Positions 1-8,009 of a stretch of DNA of 55,697 bases are shown here, piece by piece; position 1 is the stretch's first letter; each line of letters begins with the position of its first letter. Source of the stretch: an uncultured Oscillospiraceae bacterium (lineage in GTDB: Bacteria; Bacillota; Clostridia; Oscillospirales; Oscillospiraceae); assembly GCA_944387635.1 (NCBI GenBank), contig CALXFT010000005.1:1-55697 (forward strand), given 5' to 3'. A model generated the notes under the pieces. That model was given only the letters and a program-made list of their open reading frames with translations, did no database searches and was not told the origin of the DNA. Made by a program: the position numbers and the translations under genes.

Positions 1-2
1 GA

Positions 3-56
3 CAACGGGAGATTTATGAAATGCTGGAAATACCGATACCGAAATGTATAGGATAA
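3..56 (+). CDS. C-terminal end of an unknown upstream protein (partial)
   Basis: A frame open from the left edge ends in TAA at 54-56 and gives 17 codons ending in IPIPKCIG. The gene starts outside the window. Nothing else can be said about its function, and this could be a chance open frame. Confidence 0.3.
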   Translation, partial: QREIYEMLEIPIPKCIG

Positions 57-118
57 TTTTGTGCAGAGTTTAGGTTTCAGAAAGTGTCAGATTTACGCAT
101 CGAGTTTCGATCGTAGCC

Positions 119-183
119 AGGCCCTTGGCTCTCCTGGAAGGAGAGCTGGCGCCGCCGACGCAGGAGGCGGTGACTGAGAGGTT
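119..183. repeat. Intergenic palindromic repeat with ccttggctc core
   Basis: Two stacked stem-loops: a perfect 8-bp stem (128-135 with 139-146, 3-nt loop) and a GC stem (ccgcc 152-156 with ggcgg 166-170). The start ccttggctc recurs at 53359 and, inverted, near 55660. Elements with this core are common between genes of gut Oscillospirales; that statement is from general knowledge. The remaining 184-495 holds only the hairpin at 406-433 and an unrecognised antisense open frame. Confidence 0.6.
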
Positions 184-405
184 ATTAACGCAGTGCGTTT
201 TTGTGAAATGCTGAGACAGCGGTAAGTGCTCCCCGATCCCAAAAGGGGACTTCCTTTCTTGTCCCGCACAGAAATGCCAGATAATAATCGAGCTATCGCA
301 CTTGAAAGAGTGTTCGTTCAGCCAGGGGATAAACTCACGGCCTCCCCAGCCGTCATCCGCATCAAAAGCTTGCCCCGGCAGCTCTTTTGCGACCTCCTGG
401 CAGAT

Positions 406-433
406 AAGCATCTGTGCTTCGGCGCGGACGCTT
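406..433. repeat. Hairpin related to the tRNA-Leu terminator
   Basis: A 12-bp stem around a TTCG loop, matching 24 of 28 bases of the hairpin that follows tRNA-Leu at 646-673. Two of the four differences turn pairs into G-T wobbles and one gives a mismatch, so the fold survives. No tRNA or gene immediately precedes it, so it may be a leftover of a lost transcript end. Confidence 0.45.
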
Positions 434-495
434 ATGCCGCCCTTTGTCCGGACGGCTGCGGATCTGAAAAATTTAAGAAAAAGTAAAATCGGGAG

Positions 496-524
496 TTGAC
501 AAATCGGGACGGCTGTGCTAATAT
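496..524 (+). promoter_or_regulatory. Sigma-A promoter of tRNA-Leu(CAG)
   Basis: TTGACA (496-501), 17-bp spacer, TAATAT (519-524). The expected start lies about 25 nt before the mature tRNA. Confidence 0.85.
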
Positions 525-555
525 ATGGAAGTCGCTGGGAGGCGGAATACATTAT

Positions 556-643
556 GGGCGAGTGGTGGAATTGGTAGACTCGCTAGATTCAGGTTCTAGT
601 GTTCACTGCGGACGTGCGGGTTCAAGTCCCGCCTCGCCCACCA
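556..643 (+). tRNA. tRNA-Leu, anticodon CAG
   Basis: An 88-nt class II tRNA. The acceptor stem GGGCGAG (556-562) pairs with CTCGCCC (633-639), the discriminator is A640 and CCA is encoded (641-643). The anticodon loop reads TTCAGGT, so the anticodon is CAG and decodes CUG. The T arm has GGTTCAAGTCC and there is a long variable arm. It has its own strong promoter and a following terminator, so it is a single-gene unit. Confidence 0.97.
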
Positions 644-645
644 AA

Positions 646-673
646 AAGCGTCTGTGCTTCGGCACAGGCGCTT
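646..673 (+). terminator. Terminator after tRNA-Leu(CAG)
   Basis: A 12-bp stem (646-657 with 662-673) capped by a TTCG tetraloop, followed by a weak T-rich tail. Confidence 0.7.
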
Positions 674-744
674 CTGTATTTACGTGCGGAATTTTCTCCG
701 GCCGGTCCGGGGCCTTCCCGGAGGCTGTCCGGAAATCAAAATTT

Positions 745-771
745 TTGAAAAAACCCTTGATTTTTTATAAT
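745..771 (+). promoter_or_regulatory. Probable rplS promoter
   Basis: TATAAT at 766-771 with TTGAAA at 745-750 (15-bp spacer, short). An alternative is TTGATT 758-763 with TATTAT 780-785. Either leaves a leader of roughly 80-90 nt before rplS, long enough for an L19-type autoregulatory leader, which I could not confirm. Confidence 0.5.
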
Positions 772-865
772 GTCCATGGTATTATAAATCGGTCTGAAAT
801 CAAGGTGAGTCCTCTGCGGCCATAGAAGCACGCATGAACGCCTAATATACAAGGAGGACAAAGAA

Positions 866-1207
866 ATGGATTTGGTTAAGGCTCTGAACAGCCAGTACAT
901 GAAGGAGCAGCTGCCCGAGGTTCGGGTCGGCGATACCGTTCGTGTCCACGTGCGGATCAAGGAAGGCTCTCGTGAGCGTATCCAGGTGTTCGAAGGCACC
1001 GTCATTGCCCGCAAGCATGGCGGCATCGGCGAGACCATCACCGTCCGCCGGATCTCTTACGGCGTGGGCTGTGAGAAGGTCTTCCCCCTGCATTCCCCCA
1101 ACGTTGCCAAGATCGAGACCGTCCGTAAGGGTAAGGTCCGCAGAGCGAAGCTGTACTACCTTCGCGGCCGTTCCGGCAAGTCTGCCAAGGTCAAGGAAAA
1201 GGTTTGA
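866..1207 (+). CDS. rplS: 50S ribosomal protein L19
   Basis: A 113-residue protein of the usual L19 length. It sits at the 30S/50S interface of the ribosome. Diagnostic L19 stretches include the N-terminal [18 protein letters not shown]-like [10 protein letters not shown] and the basic C-terminal [16 protein letters not shown]. The ATG at 866 follows AGGAGG with good spacing. It is followed by its own terminator, so it appears to be transcribed alone in front of the lepB operon; trmD and rimM, its usual partners, are not in the window between it and the tRNA. Confidence 0.97.
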   Translation: MDLVKALNSQYMKEQLPEVRVGDTVRVHVRIKEGSRERIQVFEGTVIARKHGGIGETITVRRISYGVGCEKVFPLHSPNVAKIETVRKGKVRRAKLYYLRGRSGKSAKVKEKV

Positions 1208-1231
1208 TCGCCTTCGCGATTCTGGCTCAAT

Positions 1232-1260
1232 AAAAAAAGAGGGCGATGCCCTCTTTTTTT
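1232..1260 (+). terminator. Rho-independent terminator after rplS
   Basis: Stem aaaaaaagagggc / gccctcttttttt with a 3-nt loop; the poly-A/poly-T flanks make it potentially bidirectional. Confidence 0.9.
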
Positions 1261-1302
1261 ATTGCCAGCGGCGGAATTTTCACACTTTGTTATAGAAAAG
1301 CC

Positions 1303-1330
1303 TTGCCATCTGTGGTATACTTGCCATAAT
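1303..1330 (+). promoter_or_regulatory. Candidate promoter of the lepB operon
   Basis: Two overlapping readings: TTGCCA (1303-1308) with CATAAT (1325-1330, 16-bp spacer), or an extended -10, TGgTATACT (1313-1321). It lies between the rplS terminator and lepB. Confidence 0.4.
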
Positions 1331-1428
1331 TGGAAGATTTGGCCTTTGCCGTCTTCCGTCATACCAGCATTTTTCAGCTCCGGAGCCGTCCCAATGTGGC
1401 CCCGGCTGTTTCGATAGGAGGAAGCGAC

Positions 1429-2031
1429 GTGGCTTCGGAAGGAAGAAATAAACCGGCCGAGAAACCCCGCAGCTGGCAGAAAAACATGCTGCTGTATTTC
1501 CATGATCTGATCTACATGCTCATGATCATTCTGGTCATTTTTCTGCTGATGTTCCGCATCATCGTGGTGTCCGGCAGTTCCATGTATTCGACCCTGTGGG
1601 ATGGGGATTATCTGCTGCTTCTGAGCAACACCTTCTACCACGATCCCCAGCCCGGGGATGTGGTGGTCATCAGTAAGGAATCTTTTAAAGACGGTGAGCC
1701 CATAGTCAAGCGTGTCATTGCCACGGAGGGGCAGACCGTGGATATCGACTTTGAGAGCGGAGTTGTCTATGTGGACGGTCAGGCCCTGGAGGAGGACTAT
1801 ATCAGCGGCCCGACCACCACTTCCGGCGGCACGGTCTTCCCGCTGACGGTGGAAGAGGGCTGCATCTTCGTTCTGGGAGATAACCGGGCAGTGTCTCTGG
1901 ACAGCCGCTACACGGAGATTGGCCAGATCGATACCCGCCAGGTTCTGGGAAAGGCTATTTTCCTGATGCTTCCGGGTACCCATGAGGGCGAGCATTCCAG
2001 AGATTTCCGCAGAATGGGGGTTGTGGAATGA
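1429..2031 (+). CDS. lepB: Signal peptidase I
   Basis: A 200-residue membrane serine protease that removes signal peptides from exported proteins. One N-terminal transmembrane segment (about residues 27-46) leads into the active-site box SGSSMYSTL, with nucleophile Ser51; the usual Pro of the SxMxPT box is replaced by Ser. The general base is Lys94 in IVKRVIA, and the C-terminal GDNR box is present. I chose the GTG at 1429 because AGGAGG (1416-1421) sits 7 nt before it; the frame is open upstream to 1330 but those codons look untranslated. It overlaps rbgA by 4 nt (ATGA). Confidence 0.93.
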   Translation: MASEGRNKPAEKPRSWQKNMLLYFHDLIYMLMIILVIFLLMFRIIVVSGSSMYSTLWDGDYLLLLSNTFYHDPQPGDVVVISKESFKDGEPIVKRVIATEGQTVDIDFESGVVYVDGQALEEDYISGPTTTSGGTVFPLTVEEGCIFVLGDNRAVSLDSRYTEIGQIDTRQVLGKAIFLMLPGTHEGEHSRDFRRMGVVE

Positions 2032-2900
2032 GCACACAGGAGAATATGACCATTCAGTGGTATCCCGGCCATATGACCAAGACCCGCCGCCAGATTGAGG
2101 CGGATCTGAAACTGGTGGACGCGGTCTGTGAAATTGTGGACGCCCGAATCCCTGTGTCCAGCCGGAATCCGGATATTGACGCCATCTGCGGCAGCAAGCC
2201 CCGGATTCTGGTCCTGAATCGCATGGATCTGGCAGACCCGGAAGCCACAAAAAAGTGGGCGGCCTATTTCCGGAAAAAGGGCATCGCGGTGATCGCCACG
2301 GACTGCAAGAGCCGGAAGGGGATCGCCGACTTTACGCCTGCCGCCCGGTTGGCCTGCGCCGAAAAGCTGGAGCGGGACGCGGCAAGGGGCATGAACCGGC
2401 CCCTGCGGGTTATGGTCGTGGGCATTCCAAACGTGGGAAAATCCACGCTGATCAACCAGATTTCCGGCAGAAAAGGGGCAAAGGCGGAGAACCGGCCCGG
2501 TGTGACCAGAGGCAAGCAGTGGGTCACAGTGGACAGCGGTCTGCAGCTGCTGGATACGCCGGGAATCCTGTGGCCCAAGTTTGAAGATCCCGAGGTCGGC
2601 ATGATGCTGGCGTTTACCGGCGCGGTGAAGGAAGGGGTCATTGATCTGGAGGAACTGGCCTGCCGCCTGATGACCCTGCTGCACCGTTACTATCCGCAGG
2701 TGCTTTTGGAACGATATAAAGTTGAGGCGCCTGCCGGAACTCCCGGCTGGAAGTTGATTGAGCTGGCAGGACGGAAACGGGGCTGCCTGGTCTCCGGGGG
2801 CGAGGTCGACACAGAACGCATGAGCAAAGTGCTTATGGACGAATTTCGCAGCGGAAAGCTGGGGAAATTCACCCTGGAAATGCCGGAGGAGACCGTATGA
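2028..2900 (+). CDS. rbgA: Ribosome biogenesis GTPase RbgA/YlqF
   Basis: A 290-residue circularly permuted GTPase that helps the last steps of 50S subunit assembly. The motif order shows the permutation: G4 NRMD (64-67) comes before G1 GIPNVGKST (132-140) and G3 DTPG (176-179). The N-terminal WYPGHM is typical of the family. Start and stop overlap with its neighbours by 4 nt on both sides, so lepB, rbgA and rnhB are translationally coupled. The same order occurs in Bacillus and many Clostridia. Confidence 0.95.
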   Translation: MSTQENMTIQWYPGHMTKTRRQIEADLKLVDAVCEIVDARIPVSSRNPDIDAICGSKPRILVLNRMDLADPEATKKWAAYFRKKGIAVIATDCKSRKGIADFTPAARLACAEKLERDAARGMNRPLRVMVVGIPNVGKSTLINQISGRKGAKAENRPGVTRGKQWVTVDSGLQLLDTPGILWPKFEDPEVGMMLAFTGAVKEGVIDLEELACRLMTLLHRYYPQVLLERYKVEAPAGTPGWKLIELAGRKRGCLVSGGEVDTERMSKVLMDEFRSGKLGKFTLEMPEETV

Positions 2901-3511
2901 GCCAGAAAGATATGTGGCAGATGGAAGAGGAATTCCGGGGACAGGGCTTCCCGGTTATCTGCGGTGTGGACGAAGCGGGCAGAGGGCCTCTGGCTGGACC
3001 TGTCTGCGCCGCCGCAGTGATTCTGCCGCCCCGGGCGGAGCTGCCCGGACTGAATGACAGTAAGAAACTCAGCGACCGTCAGCGCCGCGCGCTGTATCCC
3101 ATGATCCAGGAAAAGGCTCTGGCCTGGGCAGTGGCGTTCGCCTCTGTGGAGGAGATCGACGGGATCAACATCCTCCAGGCCACGTTTTTGGCCATGTCCC
3201 GGGCTCTGTCACAGTTGTCCGTCCGCCCGGATCTGGCACTGATCGACGGCAACCGGAAGACGGACTTCGGCATTCCAGCGCGGACCATTGTCAAAGGGGA
3301 CAGCCAGTGCGCCAGCATTGCCGCGGCCTCGGTCCTGGCGAAGGTTACCCGGGATGATGTGATGCTGGAACTGGCAAAGGAATATCCCCAGTATGGATTC
3401 GAAACCCACAAGGGTTACGGTACGGCGGCGCACTATGAGGCCCTGCGGGCATACGGTCCCACGCCCATCCATCGCCGGACCTTTCTGAGGAAGTTCTATG
3501 GACAGCCGTAA
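2897..3511 (+). CDS. rnhB: Ribonuclease HII
   Basis: A 204-residue enzyme that cuts the RNA strand of RNA-DNA hybrids and removes single ribonucleotides from DNA. The four acidic residues of the site are visible: Asp25 and Glu26 in GVDEAGRG, Asp117 in LIDGNR and Asp153 in AKVTRDD. The GRG tripeptide used for junction recognition is intact. It overlaps rbgA by 4 nt and yraN by 14 nt, so it is part of the same transcript. Confidence 0.96.
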   Translation: MSQKDMWQMEEEFRGQGFPVICGVDEAGRGPLAGPVCAAAVILPPRAELPGLNDSKKLSDRQRRALYPMIQEKALAWAVAFASVEEIDGINILQATFLAMSRALSQLSVRPDLALIDGNRKTDFGIPARTIVKGDSQCASIAAASVLAKVTRDDVMLELAKEYPQYGFETHKGYGTAAHYEALRAYGPTPIHRRTFLRKFYGQP

Positions 3512-3863
3512 GCTGTCCGGCGCGTGGGGGGAGGCTCTGGCGGGGGAGTATCTGCGGAAAAAGCACTATCAGCTGGTCGCCTGGAACTACCGAAGCCGGT
3601 TCGGGGAGATCGACCTGATCGCGCGAAATCGGAATTATTTGGTTTTTGTGGAGGTAAAGCTGCGTAAGTCCGCTGACTTTGCCATGGCAAGGGAGTATGT
3701 AGACAGGCGCAAGCAAGCGCGTATCCGACTGACCGCCTCCTATTACCTAAGCGTACACCCGACCCGGCTCCAGCCCAGGTTTGACGTGATCGAGATCTAC
3801 GCGCCCCAGGGAATGGAGACGGAACGGCCCAGTATCCGGCACCTGGAGAACGCCTTTCAGTGA
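3498..3863 (+). CDS. YraN-family (UPF0102) putative nuclease
   Basis: A 121-residue protein of the YraN/UPF0102 family, which has a restriction-endonuclease-like fold but no firm biochemical role. The PD-(D/E)xK-type residues are visible as GEIDLI (Asp39) and FVEVK (Glu52, Lys54), after an N-terminal helix with GEALAGEYL. The gene starts inside rnhB, a pairing found in many bacteria, and the overlap makes coupled translation likely. Confidence 0.88.
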   Translation: MDSRKLSGAWGEALAGEYLRKKHYQLVAWNYRSRFGEIDLIARNRNYLVFVEVKLRKSADFAMAREYVDRRKQARIRLTASYYLSVHPTRLQPRFDVIEIYAPQGMETERPSIRHLENAFQ

Positions 3864-3899
3864 TCCGGGCCGGGCATCACCATGTGGGAGGGATGGAAC

Positions 3900-4925
3900 A
3901 TGCTGTACATCACCACCCGGACTCCCGGGGAAACCTATACCGCCCAAAAGGCTCTGCGGGACAATCGGGGCGCCGACGGGGGACTGTATCTGCCTCTTCG
4001 CGCTCCGCGGTTTTCAGCTCAGGAGCTGGAGGCGCTGCTGGATATGCCGGTGAATCAGACCATTGCCTCCATATTGAATCTGCTGTTCCCGGTGGGGATG
4101 ACCGGCTGGGAGGTGGATTTCTCCGTGGGGCGCAGACCGATCCAGGTCCGCAGACTGTCCCGCCGGGTATGGGTCGGGGAGCTCTGGCACAATCCGGAGG
4201 GAAGCTTTGACCGGCTGACCAGGGATCTGGTCAGCGGCCTGCTGGGAGATTTGACAGCCCGTCCCGGCAATTGGGCGAAGATCGCGGTGCGCGTGGCGTC
4301 TTTGTTTGGGATCTTCTCCCAGCTTCGCCGGGAGGGCGTTGCCGGACCGGTGGACATAGCTGTCGTTGCCGGGGACTTCTCCGGCCCTGTCAGCGCCTGG
4401 TATGCCCGGCAATGGGGACTTCCCATCGGCAGCATCATCTGCTGCTGCAACGAAAACAACGGCCTGTGGGAGCTGTTTCACCTGGGACAGTTCCGAACCG
4501 ACGCTGTTGCGGTATCGACTTCCGTTCCTCAGGCCGATGTAACGCTGCCCGTGGACCTGGAGCGGCTGATTTTTGCCCAGGGCGGCATCGACCAGGTGAA
4601 CGGATATCTGGAAGCATGCCGCCGGGGCACGCTCTACTGCCCTGAGGAAAGCCTGCTGGAAAGCCTCCGGCAGGGGGTAACGGTCAGCGTGGTCAGCACG
4701 CCGCGCATGGAGTCTATCCTGTTGAATGTCCACAAGACCCGGGGCTATCTGCTCTCACCGGGGGCTGCCCTGGCCTACGGCGGCTTGATGGACTATATGG
4801 CCAAGGGAGGGTCCGGACGGAACTGCTTAATCCTGTCCGAAGACAGTCCTGCCGCTTCCGCCGGGATCGTCAGCCATATTCTGGGCATAGATCCCGGGGA
4901 CGTATCCCCGCGCATCAAAACATGA
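3900..4925 (+). CDS. Threonine-synthase-like protein lacking the PLP lysine
   Basis: A 341-residue protein with clear threonine synthase features: the N-terminal YITTRTPGE and ADGGLYLP, a VAGDFSGPVSAWYARQWGLP segment (in two halves around residues 157-175) matching the GNFGNxxAGxYAKxMGLP region, and CNENNGLW. The segment that should read HGPTLAFKDF instead reads HNPEGSFDRL, so the PLP-binding Lys is Asp104. The protein is also shorter than ThrC (about 490). It is therefore unlikely to make threonine and may be a pseudoenzyme. The ATG at 3900 has GGGAGGG 7 nt upstream; an ATG at 3882 lacks one. It follows yraN closely and precedes the phosphoesterase. Confidence 0.75.
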   Translation: MLYITTRTPGETYTAQKALRDNRGADGGLYLPLRAPRFSAQELEALLDMPVNQTIASILNLLFPVGMTGWEVDFSVGRRPIQVRRLSRRVWVGELWHNPEGSFDRLTRDLVSGLLGDLTARPGNWAKIAVRVASLFGIFSQLRREGVAGPVDIAVVAGDFSGPVSAWYARQWGLPIGSIICCCNENNGLWELFHLGQFRTDAVAVSTSVPQADVTLPVDLERLIFAQGGIDQVNGYLEACRRGTLYCPEESLLESLRQGVTVSVVSTPRMESILLNVHKTRGYLLSPGAALAYGGLMDYMAKGGSGRNCLILSEDSPAASAGIVSHILGIDPGDVSPRIKT

Positions 4926-4940
4926 CAGGAGGTTGCGCGT

Positions 4941-5630
4941 ATGGCCCTTTATGCCATCGGCGATTTGCATCTGAGCCTGGGCACACCGAAACCTATGGAT
5001 GTTTTCGGAGGCGCGTGGCAAGGCTATATGGAAAAACTGAAGACGGGCCTGTCTGTAGTCACACAGGCGGATACCCTGGTGCTCCTTGGGGACCTGAGCT
5101 GGGCTCTGGATCTGCCCGGCGCGGTGGAGGACTTTGCCTGGATTGACCGGATTCCGGGCAGAAAGATTCTGCTGAAGGGAAATCACGACTACTGGTGGAG
5201 CACGGCGGCGAAATTTGACAAGTTCTGCCAGGAGCATGGCTTTACGCAGATGTACCTGCTCAACAACAATTGCTACTTTTACGAAGACTACGCCATCTGC
5301 GGCACCCGGGGCTGGTTCTATGAGGAGGAGCGGTCCGGCGCCCATGACCAGAAGGTCTTCCGCCGGGAGCTTCTGCGCCTGGAAGCGTCGCTGAAGGCCG
5401 CCGGAGAGGCACAGAAATTGGTGTTCCTCCACTATCCGCCCCGCTACCGGGGCTATACCTGTCCGGAGATTCTGGAGCTGCTGGACCGGTACCAGGTCAG
5501 ACGGTGTTTTTACGGGCATCTTCACGGCGGAAGCCACAAATTGGCCATGGAAGGCCTGTGGAATGGGGTGGATTTTCGGCTGGTCGCTTCGGATTATCTG
5601 AACTTTCGGCCGTACACAGTAATTTTATAA
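4941..5630 (+). CDS. Calcineurin-like metallophosphoesterase
   Basis: A 229-residue cytoplasmic phosphoesterase. All metal-binding blocks are in order: GDLHL (Asp8, His10), LGDLSW (Asp51), GNHDYW (Asn81, His82), LHYPP (His164) and YGHLHG (192-195). No signal peptide is seen. The substrate cannot be told from the sequence. AGGAGG precedes the ATG at 4941, 15 nt after the upstream stop, so it is probably cotranscribed with the threonine-synthase-like gene. Confidence 0.88.
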   Translation: MALYAIGDLHLSLGTPKPMDVFGGAWQGYMEKLKTGLSVVTQADTLVLLGDLSWALDLPGAVEDFAWIDRIPGRKILLKGNHDYWWSTAAKFDKFCQEHGFTQMYLLNNNCYFYEDYAICGTRGWFYEEERSGAHDQKVFRRELLRLEASLKAAGEAQKLVFLHYPPRYRGYTCPEILELLDRYQVRRCFYGHLHGGSHKLAMEGLWNGVDFRLVASDYLNFRPYTVIL

Positions 5631-5650
5631 AAGATTTTTTCAGAAAACTA

Positions 5651-5679
5651 TGGACAAAAGCCGTATATTTTGATAGAAT
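5651..5679 (+). promoter_or_regulatory. Promoter of tig
   Basis: TGGACA (5651-5656), 17-bp spacer, TAGAAT (5674-5679). This leaves a leader of about 60 nt before trigger factor. Confidence 0.6.
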
Positions 5680-5747
5680 AAATCGGCTATGGAAAAATAT
5701 ATACTTTGGTCACACTCCGTGAACCATTTTAGGAGGATAACAAAGAA

Positions 5748-7064
5748 ATGAACGTTAAGAGCACGGAAAAGAACGGCAACGTTGCCACCATCGTGGTAGA
5801 GATCGACAAGGAGCTGATGGAGTCCGGTGTCAACAAGGCTTACATGAAGGCCCGGAAGAGCATTCAGATCCCCGGCTTCCGGAAGGGCAAGGCCTCCCGT
5901 AAGATGATCGAGGCTATGTACGGCGCTCACGTCTTCTATGATGACGGCCTGGAGGAGATCTTCCCTGAGATCTACGACTTTGCCATCGCCAAGCAGGAGG
6001 GCTTCAAGGCCATCGGCCGTCCCAGCCTGACCGATATGCAGATCAGCGAGGACAATGTGGTTACCCTGACTCTGACCACGGAGGTCTATCCCGAGGTCAC
6101 CCTGGGCCAGTACAAGGGCCTGGAGGTCGAGCGGCAGAAGGCTTCTTTTTCCGATGAGCAGGTTCAGGCAGAACTGGATCGGATGGCTCAGAATGTGTCT
6201 TCCACCGAGACCGTGGAGCGTGCCGCCGAGATGGGCGACACCGCCAACATTGATTTTGAAGGCTTCGACAACGGCGTTCCCTTCGACGGCGGCAAGGGCG
6301 AGAACTTTGACCTGAAGCTTGGCTCCGGCCAGTTTGTCCCCGGCTTTGAAGAGCAGATCGTGGGCATGAACGTTGGCGAGGAGAAGGACATCGACGTTAC
6401 CTTCCCTGAGAATTACCACGCCGAGCTGGCCGGTAAGCCCGTTGCCTTCCATGTGAAGCTGAACAAGCTGTCCGTTACCTATGTACCCGCTCTGGACGAT
6501 GAGTTTGCCAAGGATGTGTCTGAGTTCGACACCCTGGAGGAGCTGAAGGCCGACATCCGGGCCAAGGGCCTGGAGCGTCAGGAGAAGCAGATTCAGGCTG
6601 ACTTCCGCCAGAAGGCTTTGGAGCTGGCCGCCGAGAACACCACCGTGGATATGCCCAAGGCCCTGATCGAGTCCGAGCTGGACACCCAGATGGAGCGTTT
6701 TGCCTATCAGCTGCAGATGAGCGGCTACTCCATGGAGCAGTATGCCAAGATGATGGGCGGCGACGTGAACACCATGCGCAGCGCCTTCCGGCCCGCCGCT
6801 GAAAAGCAGGCCCAGATCAGCGTCACCCTGGAGAAGATTGTGGAAGTGGAAGGCATCACCGTCTCCGACGAGGAGGTCGAGGCCGAGTTCAAGTCCCTGG
6901 CTGAACAGTATCAGCTGGAGGTTGACGCGGTCAAGGAAATGGTCCCCATGGACGAGCTCACCGGCAGCATTACCACCCGCAAGGCCATGGATCTGATTGC
7001 TGAGGCCGCGGTTGCCGTGGCTCCCAAGGCCGAAGAGAAGACCGAAGACGCCGTCCAGGAGTAA
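5748..7064 (+). CDS. tig: Trigger factor (ribosome-bound chaperone and prolyl isomerase)
   Basis: A 438-residue protein that meets nascent chains at the ribosome exit tunnel. It has the N-terminal ribosome-binding domain with the signature loop GFRKGKAS (Pro of GFRxGKxP replaced by Ser), an FKBP-type PPIase domain near residues 150-240 (GDTANIDFEGF, FVPGFEEQIVGM) and the C-terminal helical arms. AGGAGG at 5731-5736 serves the ATG at 5748. Codon use is strongly biased, as expected for high expression. tig-clpP-clpX-lon is a classic protein-quality-control cluster. Confidence 0.97.
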   Translation: MNVKSTEKNGNVATIVVEIDKELMESGVNKAYMKARKSIQIPGFRKGKASRKMIEAMYGAHVFYDDGLEEIFPEIYDFAIAKQEGFKAIGRPSLTDMQISEDNVVTLTLTTEVYPEVTLGQYKGLEVERQKASFSDEQVQAELDRMAQNVSSTETVERAAEMGDTANIDFEGFDNGVPFDGGKGENFDLKLGSGQFVPGFEEQIVGMNVGEEKDIDVTFPENYHAELAGKPVAFHVKLNKLSVTYVPALDDEFAKDVSEFDTLEELKADIRAKGLERQEKQIQADFRQKALELAAENTTVDMPKALIESELDTQMERFAYQLQMSGYSMEQYAKMMGGDVNTMRSAFRPAAEKQAQISVTLEKIVEVEGITVSDEEVEAEFKSLAEQYQLEVDAVKEMVPMDELTGSITTRKAMDLIAEAAVAVAPKAEEKTEDAVQE

Positions 7065-7145
7065 TCAGGACTTTCCCATTTTCCGGAATAACCCTTCGAT
7101 CCAATGGTTAGAATGTTTCACAGCCCTATGAAAGGAGACATCACC

Positions 7146-7727
7146 ATGAGTTTAGTACCCTATGTTGTGGAGCAGACCAGCCGCGGAGAACGCAGCTATG
7201 ATATTTTCTCCCGTCTGCTGAACGACCGCATCATTTTCCTGTCCGAGGAGGTCAACGATACCACCGCTTCTCTGGTGGTCGCCCAGCTTCTGTACCTGGA
7301 AGCCCAGGACCCGGATAAGGATATCCAGTTCTATATCAACAGTCCCGGAGGCAGTGTCACTGCCGGTATGGCCATCTACGACACTATGCAGTACATCAAG
7401 TGCGATGTGGCCACCATTTGTGTGGGCATGGCCGCCTCCATGGGCGCGTTCCTTCTCAGCGCCGGAGCGAAAGGCAAGCGCATGGCTCTGCCCAATTCCG
7501 AGATTATGATTCACCAGCCCTCCGCGGGTACCCAGGGTCAGATCACGGACATGGCCATCCATCTGAAGCGTCTGGAGACCGTGAAGGCCCGTATGAACCG
7601 CATTCTGGCCCAGAATACCGGCAAGAGCGTTGAGCAGGTCACTGCGGCTTGTGAGCGCGACAACTTTATGACCGCTTCCGAAGCCCTGGAATTCGGCCTG
7701 ATCGACCGGGTCCTGGAGCATCATTGA
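7146..7727 (+). CDS. clpP: ATP-dependent Clp protease, proteolytic subunit
   Basis: A 193-residue serine protease subunit that forms the tetradecameric chamber of ClpXP. The triad is visible: Ser98 in GMAASMG, His123 in MIHQPSAG and Asp172 in ERDNF. I start it at the ATG at 7146, preceded by AAAGGAG, rather than at the in-frame ATG at 7104, whose extra residues do not match ClpP. It ends in a strong terminator, so clpX seems to need its own promoter or readthrough. Confidence 0.97.
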   Translation: MSLVPYVVEQTSRGERSYDIFSRLLNDRIIFLSEEVNDTTASLVVAQLLYLEAQDPDKDIQFYINSPGGSVTAGMAIYDTMQYIKCDVATICVGMAASMGAFLLSAGAKGKRMALPNSEIMIHQPSAGTQGQITDMAIHLKRLETVKARMNRILAQNTGKSVEQVTAACERDNFMTASEALEFGLIDRVLEHH

Positions 7728-7733
7728 TCACAG

Positions 7734-7768
7734 GCCGGGAGAAATCCCTCAGGGTTCTCCCGGCTTTT
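7734..7768 (+). terminator. Terminator after clpP
   Basis: Arms gccgggagaa (7734-7743) and ttctcccggc (7755-7764) followed by TTTT. Confidence 0.85.
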
Positions 7769-7801
7769 CCGGTGTACACCGGGGCGGGGGAGGAATCCTC
7801 C

Positions 7802-7966
7802 CTGATACTGATTCTCTTTTAAAATCTTTAATCAATTGGGATTAAAGATTTTAATTAGAGAATCATATGAGACGGGAATATGTGATTTTCTATTCCGAAA
7901 ATCACATATTCGGCAGCGCCGTAAGGTGATGCCTTCTTGATTAAAATTAAATATTTTAATCAAGAA
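7802..7966. repeat. Array of three long inverted repeats upstream of clpX
   Basis: Three AT-rich stem-loops follow one another. The first pairs 7810-7833 with 7840-7864 (24 of 25 bases, 6-nt loop). The second pairs 7877-7890 with 7897-7910 (14 bp, perfect). The third pairs 7934-7947 with 7953-7966 (14 bp, perfect). A GC-rich 23-nt linker separates the second and third. The beginning (ctgatactgattc) resembles 55448-55475. This could be a mobile palindromic element or a regulatory RNA region in front of clpX. Confidence 0.75.
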
Positions 7967-8009
7967 ATAGTATGAGAGCAAAGAAACGAAGAAACGAGGT
8001 ACCAGGTTC

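Noticed and set aside
70..552. 160-codon open frame on the minus strand at the left end
   Set aside because: It runs through the tRNA promoter at one end and the palindromic repeat at the other and has no start signal. The middle part (RTKGGISVRAEAQML) could be a gene fragment, but I do not recognise it.
556..730. Integration site of a mobile element at the tRNA-Leu 3' end
   Set aside because: No direct repeat of the tRNA end and no integrase are found nearby.
780..865. L19-type regulatory leader
   Set aside because: The leader length would fit, but I could not trace the conserved fold by eye, so it is not claimed as a feature.
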